Source of the DNA: Cystobacter ferrugineus | GTDB lineage: Bacteria; Myxococcota; Myxococcia; Myxococcales; Myxococcaceae | Direction of reading: 5' to 3' | DNA: 64,000 bases | NCBI RefSeq assembly: GCF_001887355.1 | Contig: NZ_MPIN01000002.1 | Location: forward strand, 558,001-622,000 | Notes under the pieces: generated by a model | What the model was told of the DNA's origin: nothing | The model's input: only the letters and a program-made list of their open reading frames with translations | The model's database searches: none | Made by a program: the position numbers and the translations under genes | Shown here: in pieces, positions 1 through 9,138 of the stretch | Layout: the number at the start of each line of letters is the position of its first letter | Position numbering within the stretch: position 1 is the stretch's first letter

Positions 1-1323
1 GTCGAGCGCCTCGAGCTGCTCGGGCGTGACGTTGAGCTTGCGCAGCGCCTTCTTCATCGCCTCGGGGTCTTCCTTGGCCTCGCGGAGCAGCTCGCGCATG
101 GGCTCGATGGACATGCCGTAGCGGCGCTCGTGCTCGCGCAGCTCCGCCTCGGCCTTCTCCACGCGCTCGATGAGGGCCTTGAGGTTGCCGACGATGCGGT
201 CGACCTGCTTCTTGTTCAGCCGCATCTCCTCGAGGACTTCCATCATCTTGGTGCGCAGGTCCTTGACTTCCTGCTTGAGCTCCTTGCGCTTGACGTCGGT
301 GTGCTTCTTCTTGTTGGTGGTCAGCTCCGCGTCGAGCACCTCGCAGTCCTTGGCGAACTTGCGGATGCGCTCGATCTGCTTGTTGATCTGCTCGATCTTG
401 TTCAGCTCGCTCTGGGCGAGCTGCTGCGGCTGGGCCTCGCCCTCGGGGGACTCCTCGGACGCCTCGGCCTCCTCGGCCTCGCCCTGGGTCTCCTCGGGGG
501 CGTCCTTGATGACGTCGCGCACGCGCAGCTTGCCCGTCTTGAGCTTGTTGCCGATGTCGAGGATCTCCACCATGGCGACGCTGCAGGCGAGCAGCGCGCG
601 CAGCACTTCCTTCTCGCCGTCCTCGATGCGCTTGGCGATCTCCACCTCGCCCTCGCGCGTGAGCAGGCTCACGCTGCCCATCTTGCGCAGGTACAGGCGC
701 ACGGGATCGTTGGACTTGCCACCCGGCTCGTCGTCCTCGTCCTTCTCGTCCTCGTCGGCCTCGGCGCGCTCTTCCTCCACGGCGACCGTGGGCTTGATCT
801 CCGCGTTCTGGGCGGCCTTCTGCGCGTCGACGATCTCGATGTCGTTGTCGCCGAACATGCTCATCACGTCGTCGATCTGATCCGACGACACGATGTCCGC
901 GGGCAGGGCGTCATTGACCTCGTCGTAGGTGAGGAAGCCCTTCTCGCGACCGGCGGCCAGGAGGTCCTTGACCTCCTTGCGGTCGGCGATGGGCTCCTCG
1001 TCCACCTCGTCCTCGACGGCGTCGGGATCGACCTCGACGGCGGCGGCGGCCTCTTCAGCGGCCTCCTCGGGGTCGACGTCGCCGTCGTCCACCTGGGTGA
1101 CGGCCTTGCGCTTCTTGAGGGTCTCGGTGGCCTTCTCCGCCGCGGCGGCCTTCTCGGACTTCTCGCCCTTGTCGGCCTTCTTCGCCTGGACCGCGGGCGT
1201 GGCGCTGGCGTCCGCCTCCTGAGCCGAGGCCTCCTCGGGAGACTTCTTCTTCTTACGGATCTCCGGGGCCACCTTCTTCTTGGGCTTGACGGCCACCTTC
1301 GAGGAGGGCTTCTGCGTCGGCAT
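1..1323 (-). CDS. rpoD: Primary RNA polymerase sigma factor (RpoD/SigA), N-terminal part, cut by window edge
   Basis: This is the housekeeping sigma factor that directs RNA polymerase to promoters. Only the first 441 codons lie in the window; the gene runs off the left edge. A charged Lys/Ala/Glu-rich leader fills residues 1-110, followed by a region 1.1-like part (about 115-175) and an acidic stretch. Region 1.2 begins at about residue 205 (NDPVRLYLRKMGSVSLLTRE), and the large non-conserved helical domain follows. Regions 2-4 are outside the window. The ATG at 1321-1323 is preceded by TAAGGAG. It is the last gene of the rpsU-yqeY-dnaG-rpoD operon. The gap to dnaG is 89 bp, AT-richer than its surroundings, and could hold an internal promoter. 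Confidence 0.95.
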   Translation of the reverse strand, partial: MPTQKPSSKVAVKPKKKVAPEIRKKKKSPEEASAQEADASATPAVQAKKADKGEKSEKAAAAEKATETLKKRKAVTQVDDGDVDPEEAAEEAAAAVEVDPDAVEDEVDEEPIADRKEVKDLLAAGREKGFLTYDEVNDALPADIVSSDQIDDVMSMFGDNDIEIVDAQKAAQNAEIKPTVAVEEERAEADEDEKDEDDEPGGKSNDPVRLYLRKMGSVSLLTREGEVEIAKRIEDGEKEVLRALLACSVAMVEILDIGNKLKTGKLRVRDVIKDAPEETQGEAEEAEASEESPEGEAQPQQLAQSELNKIEQINKQIERIRKFAKDCEVLDAELTTNKKKHTDVKRKELKQEVKDLRTKMMEVLEEMRLNKKQVDRIVGNLKALIERVEKAEAELREHERRYGMSIEPMRELLREAKEDPEAMKKALRKLNVTPEQLEALD

Positions 1324-1412
1324 TCGGGTACTTCTCCTTAGAAAAACAGGGCCTTGGCCTGGAGCGAACCGGGCGATCTATCGCAAAGTGAAGGATTCTT
1401 ACAAACGCGAAG

Positions 1413-3281
1413 TCAAACCGGTTGCATTGGGGACTTTGTTCCCGCAGGAAGGTGGGTTTCCTCTTCCACCCGTTTCTTGAGGGCCAGCAGCTCCATGCGC
1501 TGGGCGAAGAGCTGTTTGGCCTCCTCGGACAGGTCCATGGCGCCGGCGGTCTGGGCCGTCACGCGGCCGATGTAGTCCAGCTGGAGCTTGATCCGGCGCA
1601 GCATGATGGAGCGGCACACCTGGAGGAAGTAGTGCTCTAGGGCGGACCCCTGCAGGGAGGCGAGCTGGCGCATGGCGGCTTCCACGGCCCGTTTGACGAG
1701 ATCGGGGGCCTCGAACAGGGCGTCCTCGGCCCCATGGCCAGAGGTAGCGTGGGCGAGGACCAGCCGCAACCCGGAGTGGGACAGCTCGTCATGGACGCGG
1801 AAGGTGTCGCGGGCGATGAGCCGGGGCTCGCGCAGGATGACGGCGACGTAGAGCGCCTCCAGGGAGTCCGGGGGTTTGGCGGGTGGGGGGCGCTGGGCGG
1901 GGGCACCCGGAGGGGGTGCCCGGCCCGGGGGCGGGGCGCGGCCGGGAGCGGGGCCCGGACGGCCGGAGGGAGCCGCCCGGGGCGCCTGGGGAGCGGGAGG
2001 GGGAGGCGCCTTGGAGCGCAGCGCGGACTCCAGCTCGGCGGCGGGCAGGCCGCACCAGGCGCTCAGTGCGGCGAAGAAGGCCGAGCGCACCAGCCCCACC
2101 GGGAGCTGCGCCGACACGGGCTTGAGCCGCTCGAGCGCGGCCATCTTCTCCTCGAAGCTGGCCTCCTTGCCCTGGGGCAGGACGGTGGAGAAGACGTGGG
2201 CGGTGAGGGGCCGGGCCTCGTTGAGCAGCCGCTCCAGGCCGGCGGTGCCCTCGCGGCGGATGAAGGTGTCGGGATCGTCCCCCGTGGGCAGCAGGGCCAC
2301 CTTGGCGGCGGCTCCCGCGGCGAGCAAGGGGCCAGCCAGGCGCTCCACGGCCGCCAGGCCCGCCTGGTCTCCGTCCAACAGGAGGAAGAGCTCCCGGGCC
2401 TCGGCGCGGCCGAGCGCCTTGAGGTGCCCCGGGGTGAGGGCGGTGGAGCACAGGGCCACGGTGTGCTTCACCCCTTCCTGGTGCAGGGCGATGCAGTCGA
2501 AGTAGCCCTCCACGAGCACGGCGGCCTTGCGGCGGCGGATCTCATCGCGCGCCTGATCCATGCCGAAGAGCGTCTCGCTCTTGTTGTAGAGCCGGGACTC
2601 GCGGGAGTTGAGGTACTTGGGGCCCTCGTCCGAGCCCACCAGCCGGGCGCCGAAGGCGATGGGGCGGCCCTCGGGGGCGCGGATGGGGATGATGAGGCGG
2701 CCGCGGAAGAAGTCGTAGTAGCCCTCGCCCTTCTGGCGCCGGTTGACGAGGCCCGCATTCAGGCCCCATTCCACCATGCCCGCCTGGGTGAGCTTGTCCG
2801 CGAGCGACGACCACGCGTCCGGCGCCCACCCGAGGCCGAACGCCCGGGCGGTCTCCTCGGAGATGCCGCGGCTGGCGAGGTAGTCGCGCGCCGGACGTCC
2901 TTCCTCCTCCCACAGGAGCGCCCGGAAGTGCTCGGCGGCGAGGTCCGTGGCCTCCTTGAGCTGCTGCCGTTCCCGGGCGGCGGGGTCCTGCGCGGCCTCC
3001 AGGTCCACGCCCACCTCGCGCGCCAGGTCGCGGATGGCGTCGATGAACGTCTTGCCCAGGTAGCGCTGGACGAAGGCCACGGCGTCGCCGCTGGCCCGGC
3101 ACCCGTGGCAGAAGTAGAAGCGCTTCTCGGGGATGACGTAGAAGGAGGGGGTCTTCTCCTGGTGGAAGGGGCAGCGGCCCTTGTACTCGCGCCCGGCCTT
3201 CTTCAGCTCCACGTAGCGCGAGACGAGGCTCACCAGATCCACCCGCTCGAGGACTTCCTGAATCTTGTGCTCGGGGATCAC
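1413..3281 (-). CDS. dnaG: DNA primase
   Basis: DnaG makes the RNA primers for replication at the fork. From the chosen start the protein is about 622 residues, normal for the family. The N-terminal CHC2 zinc site is visible as Cys37, His40, Cys58 and Cys61 (CPFH, FCHGC). The TOPRIM core follows, with VLVEGYFD and LLLDGDQAG. A Pro-rich linker leads to the helicase-binding C-terminal domain. I chose the GTG at 3279-3281, which begins the family-typical IPEHKIQEVLERVDLV, because AAGGGG sits 8 nt upstream. An ATG at 3318-3320 would add 13 residues. It is third in the macromolecular-synthesis operon. Confidence 0.95.
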   Translation of the reverse strand: MIPEHKIQEVLERVDLVSLVSRYVELKKAGREYKGRCPFHQEKTPSFYVIPEKRFYFCHGCRASGDAVAFVQRYLGKTFIDAIRDLAREVGVDLEAAQDPAARERQQLKEATDLAAEHFRALLWEEEGRPARDYLASRGISEETARAFGLGWAPDAWSSLADKLTQAGMVEWGLNAGLVNRRQKGEGYYDFFRGRLIIPIRAPEGRPIAFGARLVGSDEGPKYLNSRESRLYNKSETLFGMDQARDEIRRRKAAVLVEGYFDCIALHQEGVKHTVALCSTALTPGHLKALGRAEARELFLLLDGDQAGLAAVERLAGPLLAAGAAAKVALLPTGDDPDTFIRREGTAGLERLLNEARPLTAHVFSTVLPQGKEASFEEKMAALERLKPVSAQLPVGLVRSAFFAALSAWCGLPAAELESALRSKAPPPPAPQAPRAAPSGRPGPAPGRAPPPGRAPPPGAPAQRPPPAKPPDSLEALYVAVILREPRLIARDTFRVHDELSHSGLRLVLAHATSGHGAEDALFEAPDLVKRAVEAAMRQLASLQGSALEHYFLQVCRSIMLRRIKLQLDYIGRVTAQTAGAMDLSEEAKQLFAQRMELLALKKRVEEETHLPAGTKSPMQPV

Positions 3282-3556
3282 GAGATCCACCCCTTGCGGC
3301 CGGGATGCACGGGCCGCCATGGTCCGCGCGCCGACTCCCGCGGACGAGTATGGGAAGCCCCCCTGACACCCGGGCGGCCCACCACCGGAGGGCCACCGGC
3401 GCGCGTCCGGCCGGAATGCGAGATGAGGACGAGGAGGGGCATGTCGGCGCGTCACGTACCGCTCCCAGGGAGGAGGATCGCGACGGGGACTACCCTTAAC
3501 GGCCGATCAGGGGCCGGGCAAAAAATCGCCCGGCGCCGAGCTCGAGGCCTGGGTGC

Positions 3557-4018
3557 TCAGGACAACTTGGACAGCTGGCTCTTCACTTCCTCGGAGATGG
3601 CGCGGCCCTCGGCGCGGCCCTGGAGCTTGGGGGTGAGCAGCTTCATCACCGCGCCCATGTCCTTGGCGCTCTTGGCGCCCGCCTCGGAGATGGCGGCCTG
3701 GACCGCGGCGCGCAGCTCGTCCGGGGTGAGTTGCTGGGGCAGGTACTTCTGGAGGATGGTGATCTCCTGCTCCTCCTTCTCGGCCAGGTCGGCGCGGCCG
3801 CCGGCCTTGAACTGCTCGATGGAGTCGCGGCGCTGCTTGATGAGCGTGCCAATCACCTGGAGGATGCCGGCCTCGTCGAGCGGACTGGTGGCTCCGGGCT
3901 CCACTTCCTTGTACTTGACGGCACTCTTGATCATCCGAATGACGCTGGTCGCGGACTCATTCTTCGACCGCATCGCGTCCTTGAGGTCGGCGTCCAGGCG
4001 CTCTCTGACGGTGGCCAT
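3557..4018 (-). CDS. yqeY: GatB/YqeY domain protein
   Basis: A 153-residue protein of the GatB/YqeY family. It resembles the tail domain of the amidotransferase subunit GatB, which contacts tRNA, but stands alone. The precise role of the free-standing form is not established; a link to tRNA or translation is inferred from the domain. The sequence is all-helical with the family pattern LKDAMRSKNE near the start and ITILQKYLPQQL at about 100. It sits between rpsU and dnaG, which is its common position in many bacteria and supports the operon call. Confidence 0.92.
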   Translation of the reverse strand: MATVRERLDADLKDAMRSKNESATSVIRMIKSAVKYKEVEPGATSPLDEAGILQVIGTLIKQRRDSIEQFKAGGRADLAEKEEQEITILQKYLPQQLTPDELRAAVQAAISEAGAKSAKDMGAVMKLLTPKLQGRAEGRAISEEVKSQLSKLS

Positions 4019-4106
4019 ACAGGTCTCCAGGCGTGTGGGGGAGGGTGCTGAAAAGACGGAAGCCAGGGCGCGTACCTGACGCGTTCCCTGGCTCCCGGTG
4101 GTGCGG

Positions 4107-4301
4107 CTAGTACGTCTTGCGCGCCTTCTTCACCGCGCGCTTCTTGGCCGCGAGAGCCTTCTTCTTCCGCTTCACGGAAGGCTTCTCGTAGTGCTCGCGC
4201 TTGCGGATCTCGGAGAGAATTCCAGCTTTCTCGGTGGCCTTCTTGAAGCGCTTGAGAGCGCTCTCGATGGACTCGCCGTCCTTGACTCGAATGCCGGGCA
4301 T
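4107..4301 (-). CDS. rpsU: 30S ribosomal protein S21
   Basis: A 64-residue, very basic protein of the small ribosomal subunit. It carries the S21 signature: [20 protein letters not shown], then an [12 protein letters not shown]-type centre and a Lys/Arg tail. The start is fixed by a near-perfect Shine-Dalgarno sequence, GGAAGGAGGTGA, just before ATG 4299-4301; a longer in-frame reading from 4415 has no such support. It is the first gene of the rpsU-yqeY-dnaG-rpoD operon, so the promoter should lie in 4302-4420. I could not find a convincing -35/-10 pair there. Confidence 0.97.
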   Translation of the reverse strand: MPGIRVKDGESIESALKRFKKATEKAGILSEIRKREHYEKPSVKRKKKALAAKKRAVKKARKTY

Positions 4302-4420
4302 ATCGTCACCTCCTTCCGGATGCGTTGAGGGTTGGGGGGCGCCGATATGACGCAGCGGCGGTGAAAACGCAAGGACGCCCTCGGAAAAGGATGGGGCGGC
4401 TGCGCTAGAGTGCACCCCTC

Positions 4421-6019
4421 GTGACTGCCTCCCTCCTGCTGCTGCTCCTTTTGTCGGCCGGTCAGCCTGGTTCCCAGGGGGCGACGGGGTGCTGGACGGC
4501 CTGCCAGCGCAACGTGCAGGACCCCGCTCTGCGCGCTCGCGTCTGCCGCACCTGTCTCACCTCGGGCCGCGCCGAGAGCTGGCTGCTGGAGCTGGCCGAG
4601 AAGCCCGGCCCCCCCGCCCAGGCCGCGCTGCGCTCGGCGCTGGGGGACCCGAACTGGCGGGTGCGCTGGGGGGCGGTGCGCGCCCAGGCGAAGCTCCAGA
4701 GTGTCCTCGACCGGCGGATGCTCGCCGACTGGGTGAGCGACATCCCCGCCCGGGACGAGGTGGTCGCGTGTGTCACGGCCGCCCGGGCCGCCGCCGCCGC
4801 GGGTGTTTCCACGGCGTCCTTCTTGAGGGACGCGGGCGCGAGGGGACCCGCGGCCGCCGCCCGTGTCTGGGAGAAGCGTGACGCGGTGCGGCGGGCCCTG
4901 GAGGTGGAGGTGTATGCCGAGGACGCGACGCTCCGGGGCGAGGCGCTGCTGCACCTGGCCACCTTCCTCGGCCGGACGCCTGCCCGGGTGGCGTTGGAGG
5001 CCATGGCCCAGCGTCCCGAGTCCGCCGATGCCGCTCCCGCCTCCGCGCTGCTCTGGGTGGCGGACAAGCAGAACACCTCCGTGGGCCGCCTGCTCCTGCT
5101 GGAGGCCAAACAGCCCTCGGATCAGGTCCTCATCAACCGCCTCTTCGGTGTGTACTCCCAGGAGTTGGAGGCGCTGCAGAAGGGCCTGTCCGCGCCGGAC
5201 GTCGCCTCGCGGCGCGCCACCGTGCAGTCCCTGCGGCTCTATGGCCCCCTGGCGCGGCGCGAGCTGGAGCGGGCCCTCGGGGACGAGGACTCGAGTATCC
5301 GTCAGATCGCGGCGCGGGCCCTCGCCCAGTCCGAGGGCCTGTCTCTCACGGAGGCCGCGGGCCGATGGCTCCGGACGGCTTCCACCGAGCCCGCCACCCG
5401 GCGCGCCTGGTGGGAGGTGGCCGCGGCGGACAAGAGGTGTGACTCCTTCCTCCTGGAGATGGCGCGGGACACCCGGCTTCCCCCCGCCACGCGGGGCGAG
5501 GCGGTGGCGAGGCTGTCCGAGTGCGAGCGGCTCGCGAAGCGCCACTTCGAGGAGGTGTCCACCTTCCTCACGGATGCGCAGCCCCAGGTGCGCGCGGGCG
5601 CGGTGCGGGCGCTCGCCCAGCCGCGCTCGGCGCTGGGGGATGGAGCCGTCGCCGCCGCGCTCGAGGATGCCGCGCCGGAGGTGGTGGTCGCGGCCCTGTT
5701 CGTGGTGGGCCAGCACCGCCAGAAGGATCGCGCCGAGGAGGTGGTGGCCCTGCTGGACGCTTCCTCCCCGGAGGTGCGGCAAGCCGCCATCGAGGCCCTG
5801 GAGCGCCTGGGCCGCGCGCAGGATGTGAAGCCGCTGGCCCGCGTGCTGCGGGAGGACCGTGTGGCCGCGGTGCGTGTGGCCGCGGCGCAGGCCCTGGGGC
5901 TCCTGGGCGGGCCGTTCGCCGCCTCCGCGCTCAGTCAGGCCCTGTCCCAGGATCCCGACTCCCACGTCCAGCACGTGGCGCGGAAGGGTCTGGCGCGGCT
6001 CGGCTTCAGCCCTCCCTAG
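4421..6019 (+). CDS. Secreted HEAT-repeat protein
   Basis: A 532-residue protein with an N-terminal export signal (a run of seven leucines in the first 12 residues), then a short Cys-rich segment ([12 protein letters not shown]) and a long series of alpha-helical HEAT/Armadillo-like repeats. Typical repeat phrases are [43 protein letters not shown] and [17 protein letters not shown]. Such solenoids bind partner proteins; no catalytic motif is visible. It starts at GTG 4421, divergent from rpsU. Pipelines may label it PBS lyase-like; that label would describe the repeat, not an activity. Partner and role are unknown. Confidence 0.75.
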   Translation: MTASLLLLLLLSAGQPGSQGATGCWTACQRNVQDPALRARVCRTCLTSGRAESWLLELAEKPGPPAQAALRSALGDPNWRVRWGAVRAQAKLQSVLDRRMLADWVSDIPARDEVVACVTAARAAAAAGVSTASFLRDAGARGPAAAARVWEKRDAVRRALEVEVYAEDATLRGEALLHLATFLGRTPARVALEAMAQRPESADAAPASALLWVADKQNTSVGRLLLLEAKQPSDQVLINRLFGVYSQELEALQKGLSAPDVASRRATVQSLRLYGPLARRELERALGDEDSSIRQIAARALAQSEGLSLTEAAGRWLRTASTEPATRRAWWEVAAADKRCDSFLLEMARDTRLPPATRGEAVARLSECERLAKRHFEEVSTFLTDAQPQVRAGAVRALAQPRSALGDGAVAAALEDAAPEVVVAALFVVGQHRQKDRAEEVVALLDASSPEVRQAAIEALERLGRAQDVKPLARVLREDRVAAVRVAAAQALGLLGGPFAASALSQALSQDPDSHVQHVARKGLARLGFSPP

Positions 6020-6099
6020 CACGGGGAGCGCTCGCCCTCTCGTTCCCCTTGTCCCGATCGAGGGCCTGTCTGTAGGGTGCGCTGTCTGGAGAGGTGAGC

Positions 6100-7017
6100 A
6101 TGAAGGTGACACGAGCCCTCGTCGTCGAGCCGCGAACCGCCGGGCGCCGCAAGCTGCAGGAGGGCCTGGAGAAGGCGGGTCTCGAGGTCTCCGCGGAAGC
6201 GGAGTGGGGGGAGGAGGCGGCGGTTCGGGCCCAGGTGGTGGTGCTGGGGCCCTCGGTGGAGGAGCCCGCGAAGGTGGCGCGCAAGGTGCGCGCGCGACTG
6301 CCGGGGGCGCTCGTGTTGGTCGCGCGGGAGGCGCCGGGCAAGGCGGCGGGCTTCGCCGATGGCGTGCTTCCCCTGCCGGTGTCCCCGAAGGATCTCCAGG
6401 TGCGGCTGCCGGAGCTGGTGAAGCTGCGGACGCTCTCGCGCGGCGCACCCGCTCGCAAGGGCCGGTCCGCCGTGGCGGCCGACGCGCCTCGGCTGCCGTC
6501 CGAGACGCTGTTGGATCCCCTCACCCAGTTCTACGCCTTCCCGCACTTCAAGGATCTCCTCTTCGTGGAGGTGAAGCGCTCGCGGCGCCATGGCCTGCCG
6601 CTGGCGCTGGCGCTGGTGGCCTTCGATGCGCTGCCGGTGCAGGTGGACCGCGACTTGCGCGAGCAGCTCCATGGGGGACTGGCGCTCGCCATCCGGCGCT
6701 CGCTGCGCGACACGGACTTCCCGGTGCAGTACTCGCCGGACCGCGTGCTGTTGCTCCTGCCGCACACGGACCTGGCCGGGGCCCAGACGGTGGCGCGCCG
6801 CGTGTGCGAGCGCGTGGCCCGCTCCAGCCTCGCCTTCGATGATCAGGTGCTGCGGCCCACCGTGTCCGTGGGGCTGTCCGCGCTCGCGCCGGGGCGGGAC
6901 GAGTCCTTCTCGGACATGGTGCGCCAGGCGCAGCGCTCGCTGGACGCCGCCCGGGCGGCGGGGGGCAACCGGGTGGAGATGCTCGCGGAGACGGCCGGAC
7001 TCGAGGCCGGGTCTTGA
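6100..7017 (+). CDS. Receiver-like plus degenerate GGDEF domain protein
   Basis: A 305-residue cytoplasmic protein. The first ~110 residues resemble a receiver fold (TRALVVEPRTAGRRKLQEGL) but lack the acidic pocket and phospho-Asp. A GGDEF-type fold follows from about residue 135 (LDPLTQFYAFPHFKDLLFVEV). The signature position reads YSPDRVLLLLP instead of a GG(D/E)EF loop, so cyclic-di-GMP synthesis is very unlikely. It may act as a binding or scaffold protein. GGAGAGG precedes ATG 6100; a GTG 6 nt earlier is an alternative. It converges with an intact FHA-GGDEF gene 16 bp away. Confidence 0.7.
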   Translation: MKVTRALVVEPRTAGRRKLQEGLEKAGLEVSAEAEWGEEAAVRAQVVVLGPSVEEPAKVARKVRARLPGALVLVAREAPGKAAGFADGVLPLPVSPKDLQVRLPELVKLRTLSRGAPARKGRSAVAADAPRLPSETLLDPLTQFYAFPHFKDLLFVEVKRSRRHGLPLALALVAFDALPVQVDRDLREQLHGGLALAIRRSLRDTDFPVQYSPDRVLLLLPHTDLAGAQTVARRVCERVARSSLAFDDQVLRPTVSVGLSALAPGRDESFSDMVRQAQRSLDAARAAGGNRVEMLAETAGLEAGS

Positions 7018-7036
7018 GCGGAAGCTGGCCCGCTCA
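7015..7036. terminator. Bidirectional hairpin spanning both stop codons
   Basis: TGAGCGG (7015-7021) pairs perfectly with CCGCTCA (7030-7036) across an 8-nt loop. The two arms contain the stop codons of the two convergent genes. It has no T-tract, so termination is inferred from position and symmetry. Confidence 0.5.
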
Positions 7037-7948
7037 GGGGCCGCTGACGGCCTTGCCGTCCACGCGGTTGCGGCCGGCGCGCTTGGCCCGGTAGAGATAC
7101 TTGTCCGCCGCGGCGATGATGTCCTCGGCCTGGGCGTAGTCCGAGTCGTGCAGCGTGGCCACTCCCAGGCTGATGGTCACCTTGATGGGCGTGCCGCTGA
7201 AGATGAAGTCCGTGCGGTCCACCGCCGCGCGGCAGCGCTCGGCGCACGACATGGCCTGCTCCTCGGCGGACTCGCGCAGCATGAGGGCGAACTCCTCGCC
7301 GCCATAGCGCGCGAACAGATCCTCGGTGCGCACCGTGTCGCTCACCCGCTGCGCGATGCGCGTGAGCACGTAGTCGCCCGCCGGGTGCCCATACACGTCG
7401 TTGATCTTCTTGAAGTGGTCCACGTCGAACATCACCAGCGACAGGGCCACCCGGTGGCGCAGGCAGTAGGCGAACTCCTTGCGCAAGGTCTCCATGAAGT
7501 ACTTCTTGTTGTACAGGCGCGTGAGCCCATCGCGCGTGGCCGACTCGTAGATGCTGCGCTGGTAGGCCTCCTCCAGCTGATCCTGGATGGAGAACTTGAG
7601 CACCGTGTTGGAGCCGATCTGGATCTTGTCGGTATCGTAGAGTGGCGCGGCGCTCACCTTCACGCCGTTGAGGAACGTGCCGTTGGTGCTGCCCAGGTCC
7701 ACGAGCTGGAAGCGGCCATCCCCGAGCGACACCACCTTGGCGTGCTTGCGCGAGATGCCATCGTCCTCGACCTGGAACTGCGCCTCCGCGCTTCGGCCGA
7801 GAACCGTTTCGGAGCGATCCAGCTTGAACATCCGCCCGATGCCGGAGGCCGACTTCGCGCTGATCACGATGAGATACGCGCTCTGCTGAGGCGCGGCGGC
7901 TCCCAGCAGGTCCGAGATGGAATGGACGGCGGTCTTCTCGTCGGACAT
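7034..7948 (-). CDS. FHA-GGDEF diguanylate cyclase
   Basis: A 304-residue cytoplasmic protein expected to make cyclic-di-GMP under control of a phosphothreonine-binding domain. The FHA domain (about 25-130) shows GRSAEAQFQVEDDGISRKHA and LVDLGSTNGTFLNG, with the usual GR, SRKH and TNG residues. The GGDEF domain (about 145-300) has DGLTRLYNKKYF, FDVDHFKKINDVYGHPAGD and the catalytic signature RYGGEEFALML. I chose ATG 7948, the start that gives MSDEKTAV; an ATG four codons upstream is possible. FHA-GGDEF fusions are common in myxobacteria, where Ser/Thr kinases are abundant. A partner kinase is not in this window. Confidence 0.88.
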   Translation of the reverse strand: MSDEKTAVHSISDLLGAAAPQQSAYLIVISAKSASGIGRMFKLDRSETVLGRSAEAQFQVEDDGISRKHAKVVSLGDGRFQLVDLGSTNGTFLNGVKVSAAPLYDTDKIQIGSNTVLKFSIQDQLEEAYQRSIYESATRDGLTRLYNKKYFMETLRKEFAYCLRHRVALSLVMFDVDHFKKINDVYGHPAGDYVLTRIAQRVSDTVRTEDLFARYGGEEFALMLRESAEEQAMSCAERCRAAVDRTDFIFSGTPIKVTISLGVATLHDSDYAQAEDIIAAADKYLYRAKRAGRNRVDGKAVSGP

Positions 7949-8024
7949 CGTGCCCCCCATCTTATGGGTCGAGGATTGGTAGCAGCAAGCAGACCTCGGG
8001 CCACCCGCCCAGCCATGATCGCTC

Positions 8025-9068
8025 TTAACGGGCGCGTCTCGACTTTTTGGCCGGAGTCCCGTGAACAATCGAGGGGCGATCGGTCATCTCGCCGACAATC
8101 GGCGTCTGGATGAACCGGGCTCGCGCTTCCCTGTCCCGGTGGTAGGCGAGCCCCTGCATGAGCTTCACGAGCGCCGCGGAGGGCGTCATGTCCCCCCCGC
8201 TCAGCGCCCCCTCGGCGAGCGCCGCCGCGCCGGATTCATAGAGGGAGAGGTCCACGCCGTTGTGGTGGGCCTGGCTCACCACCACCACCGGCACGTCCCG
8301 CGCGCGCGCCTCGCGGAACAGCGGCAGCAGGGAATGGCCGAGCGTGGGAGCCAGGGGGTAGTTGCCCGCGCCATAGGCTTCCAGCACCAGGCCGCGCACC
8401 TGGGGCAGGAGCGCCATGGGCAGCGAGGGATCCAGCCCGGGGAAGACCTTGAGGAGGAAGACGCGCGACTCGAGCCGCTCGCGCAGACGCCGGGGGCCCT
8501 TCTGCCTGAGACCTGGAGCGAAGTTGGCCTCCACTCCGAGCGTGCCGAGCAGGGGGCAGTTGGGGCTGTCGAAGGCGTCGTACTCGGCCACCTTCACCTT
8601 GCGGGCGCGGTTGCCGCGGTAGAGATGGGAGTCGAAGCAGATGCTCACCTCGGGCGGGCCCTGCAGGGCGGAGAGCACCGCGTCAATGAGGTTGAGCCGC
8701 GCGTCCGAGCGCACTTCGCCCAGCGGCCGCTGCGAGCCCGTCATCACCACGGGCTTGTCCAGGCCGGGCAGCATGAACGAGAGGGCGCTGGCGGTGTAGG
8801 CGAGCGTGTCCGTGCCATGCGTCACCACGGCGCCATCGAAGTCGGGCAGCCGGCGGTGCAGGTGCGCGGCGAGTCGGCTCCACAGCTCGGGCTGCATCTC
8901 CGAGCTGTCCAGGTTGCAGAAGAGCTCCAGCTCGATGTCGGCGAGCTGGAAGAGTTCAGGGCAGCGGGACTTGAGCGTCTTGAAGAAGGCGGCGGGGCGC
9001 AGCGCGGACGGCCGGCCTCCGGCCATCCCCAACGTGCCGCCCGTGTGCAGCAGGAGGAGTCTGGGCAT
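8025..9068 (-). CDS. ansA: L-asparaginase, type I-like
   Basis: A 347-residue cytoplasmic enzyme that hydrolyses asparagine to aspartate and ammonia. Catalytic threonines are seen in HTGGTLGM (residues 8-15) and the Thr-Asp-Lys region in VVTHGTDTLAYTASAL. TGSQRPLGEVRSDARLN is the family's second conserved block. No signal peptide is present. The neighbour at 7034 follows after 76 bp on the same strand but is functionally unrelated. Two small palindromes flank its ribosome binding site (9069-9100). Confidence 0.92.
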   Translation of the reverse strand: MPRLLLLHTGGTLGMAGGRPSALRPAAFFKTLKSRCPELFQLADIELELFCNLDSSEMQPELWSRLAAHLHRRLPDFDGAVVTHGTDTLAYTASALSFMLPGLDKPVVMTGSQRPLGEVRSDARLNLIDAVLSALQGPPEVSICFDSHLYRGNRARKVKVAEYDAFDSPNCPLLGTLGVEANFAPGLRQKGPRRLRERLESRVFLLKVFPGLDPSLPMALLPQVRGLVLEAYGAGNYPLAPTLGHSLLPLFREARARDVPVVVVSQAHHNGVDLSLYESGAAALAEGALSGGDMTPSAALVKLMQGLAYHRDREARARFIQTPIVGEMTDRPSIVHGTPAKKSRRAR

Positions 9069-9100
9069 GGGACTGGTCCCTTCCCTGGCAGAGCCAGGGT
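9069..9100 (-). promoter_or_regulatory. Paired hairpins around the asparaginase ribosome binding site
   Basis: CCCTGGC-AGA-GCCAGGG (9084-9100) and GGGAC-TG-GTCCC (9070-9081) bracket the AAGGGA that serves as Shine-Dalgarno for the gene starting at 9068. Such an arrangement could limit translation, but this is only a sequence-level suggestion. Confidence 0.3.
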
Positions 9101-9138
9101 TGCTTTACAAGCCTCGCGCGCATGGCTAAACCGGCGAT

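Noticed and set aside
4421-6019. Phycobilisome lyase annotation of the HEAT-repeat proteins
   Set aside because: Only the repeat is shared; there is no phycobilisome context in a myxobacterium.
4172-6448. A long minus-strand open frame opposite the HEAT-repeat gene
   Set aside because: Shadow of rpsU and the HEAT gene; low-complexity Arg/Gly/Pro sequence with no recognisable fold.
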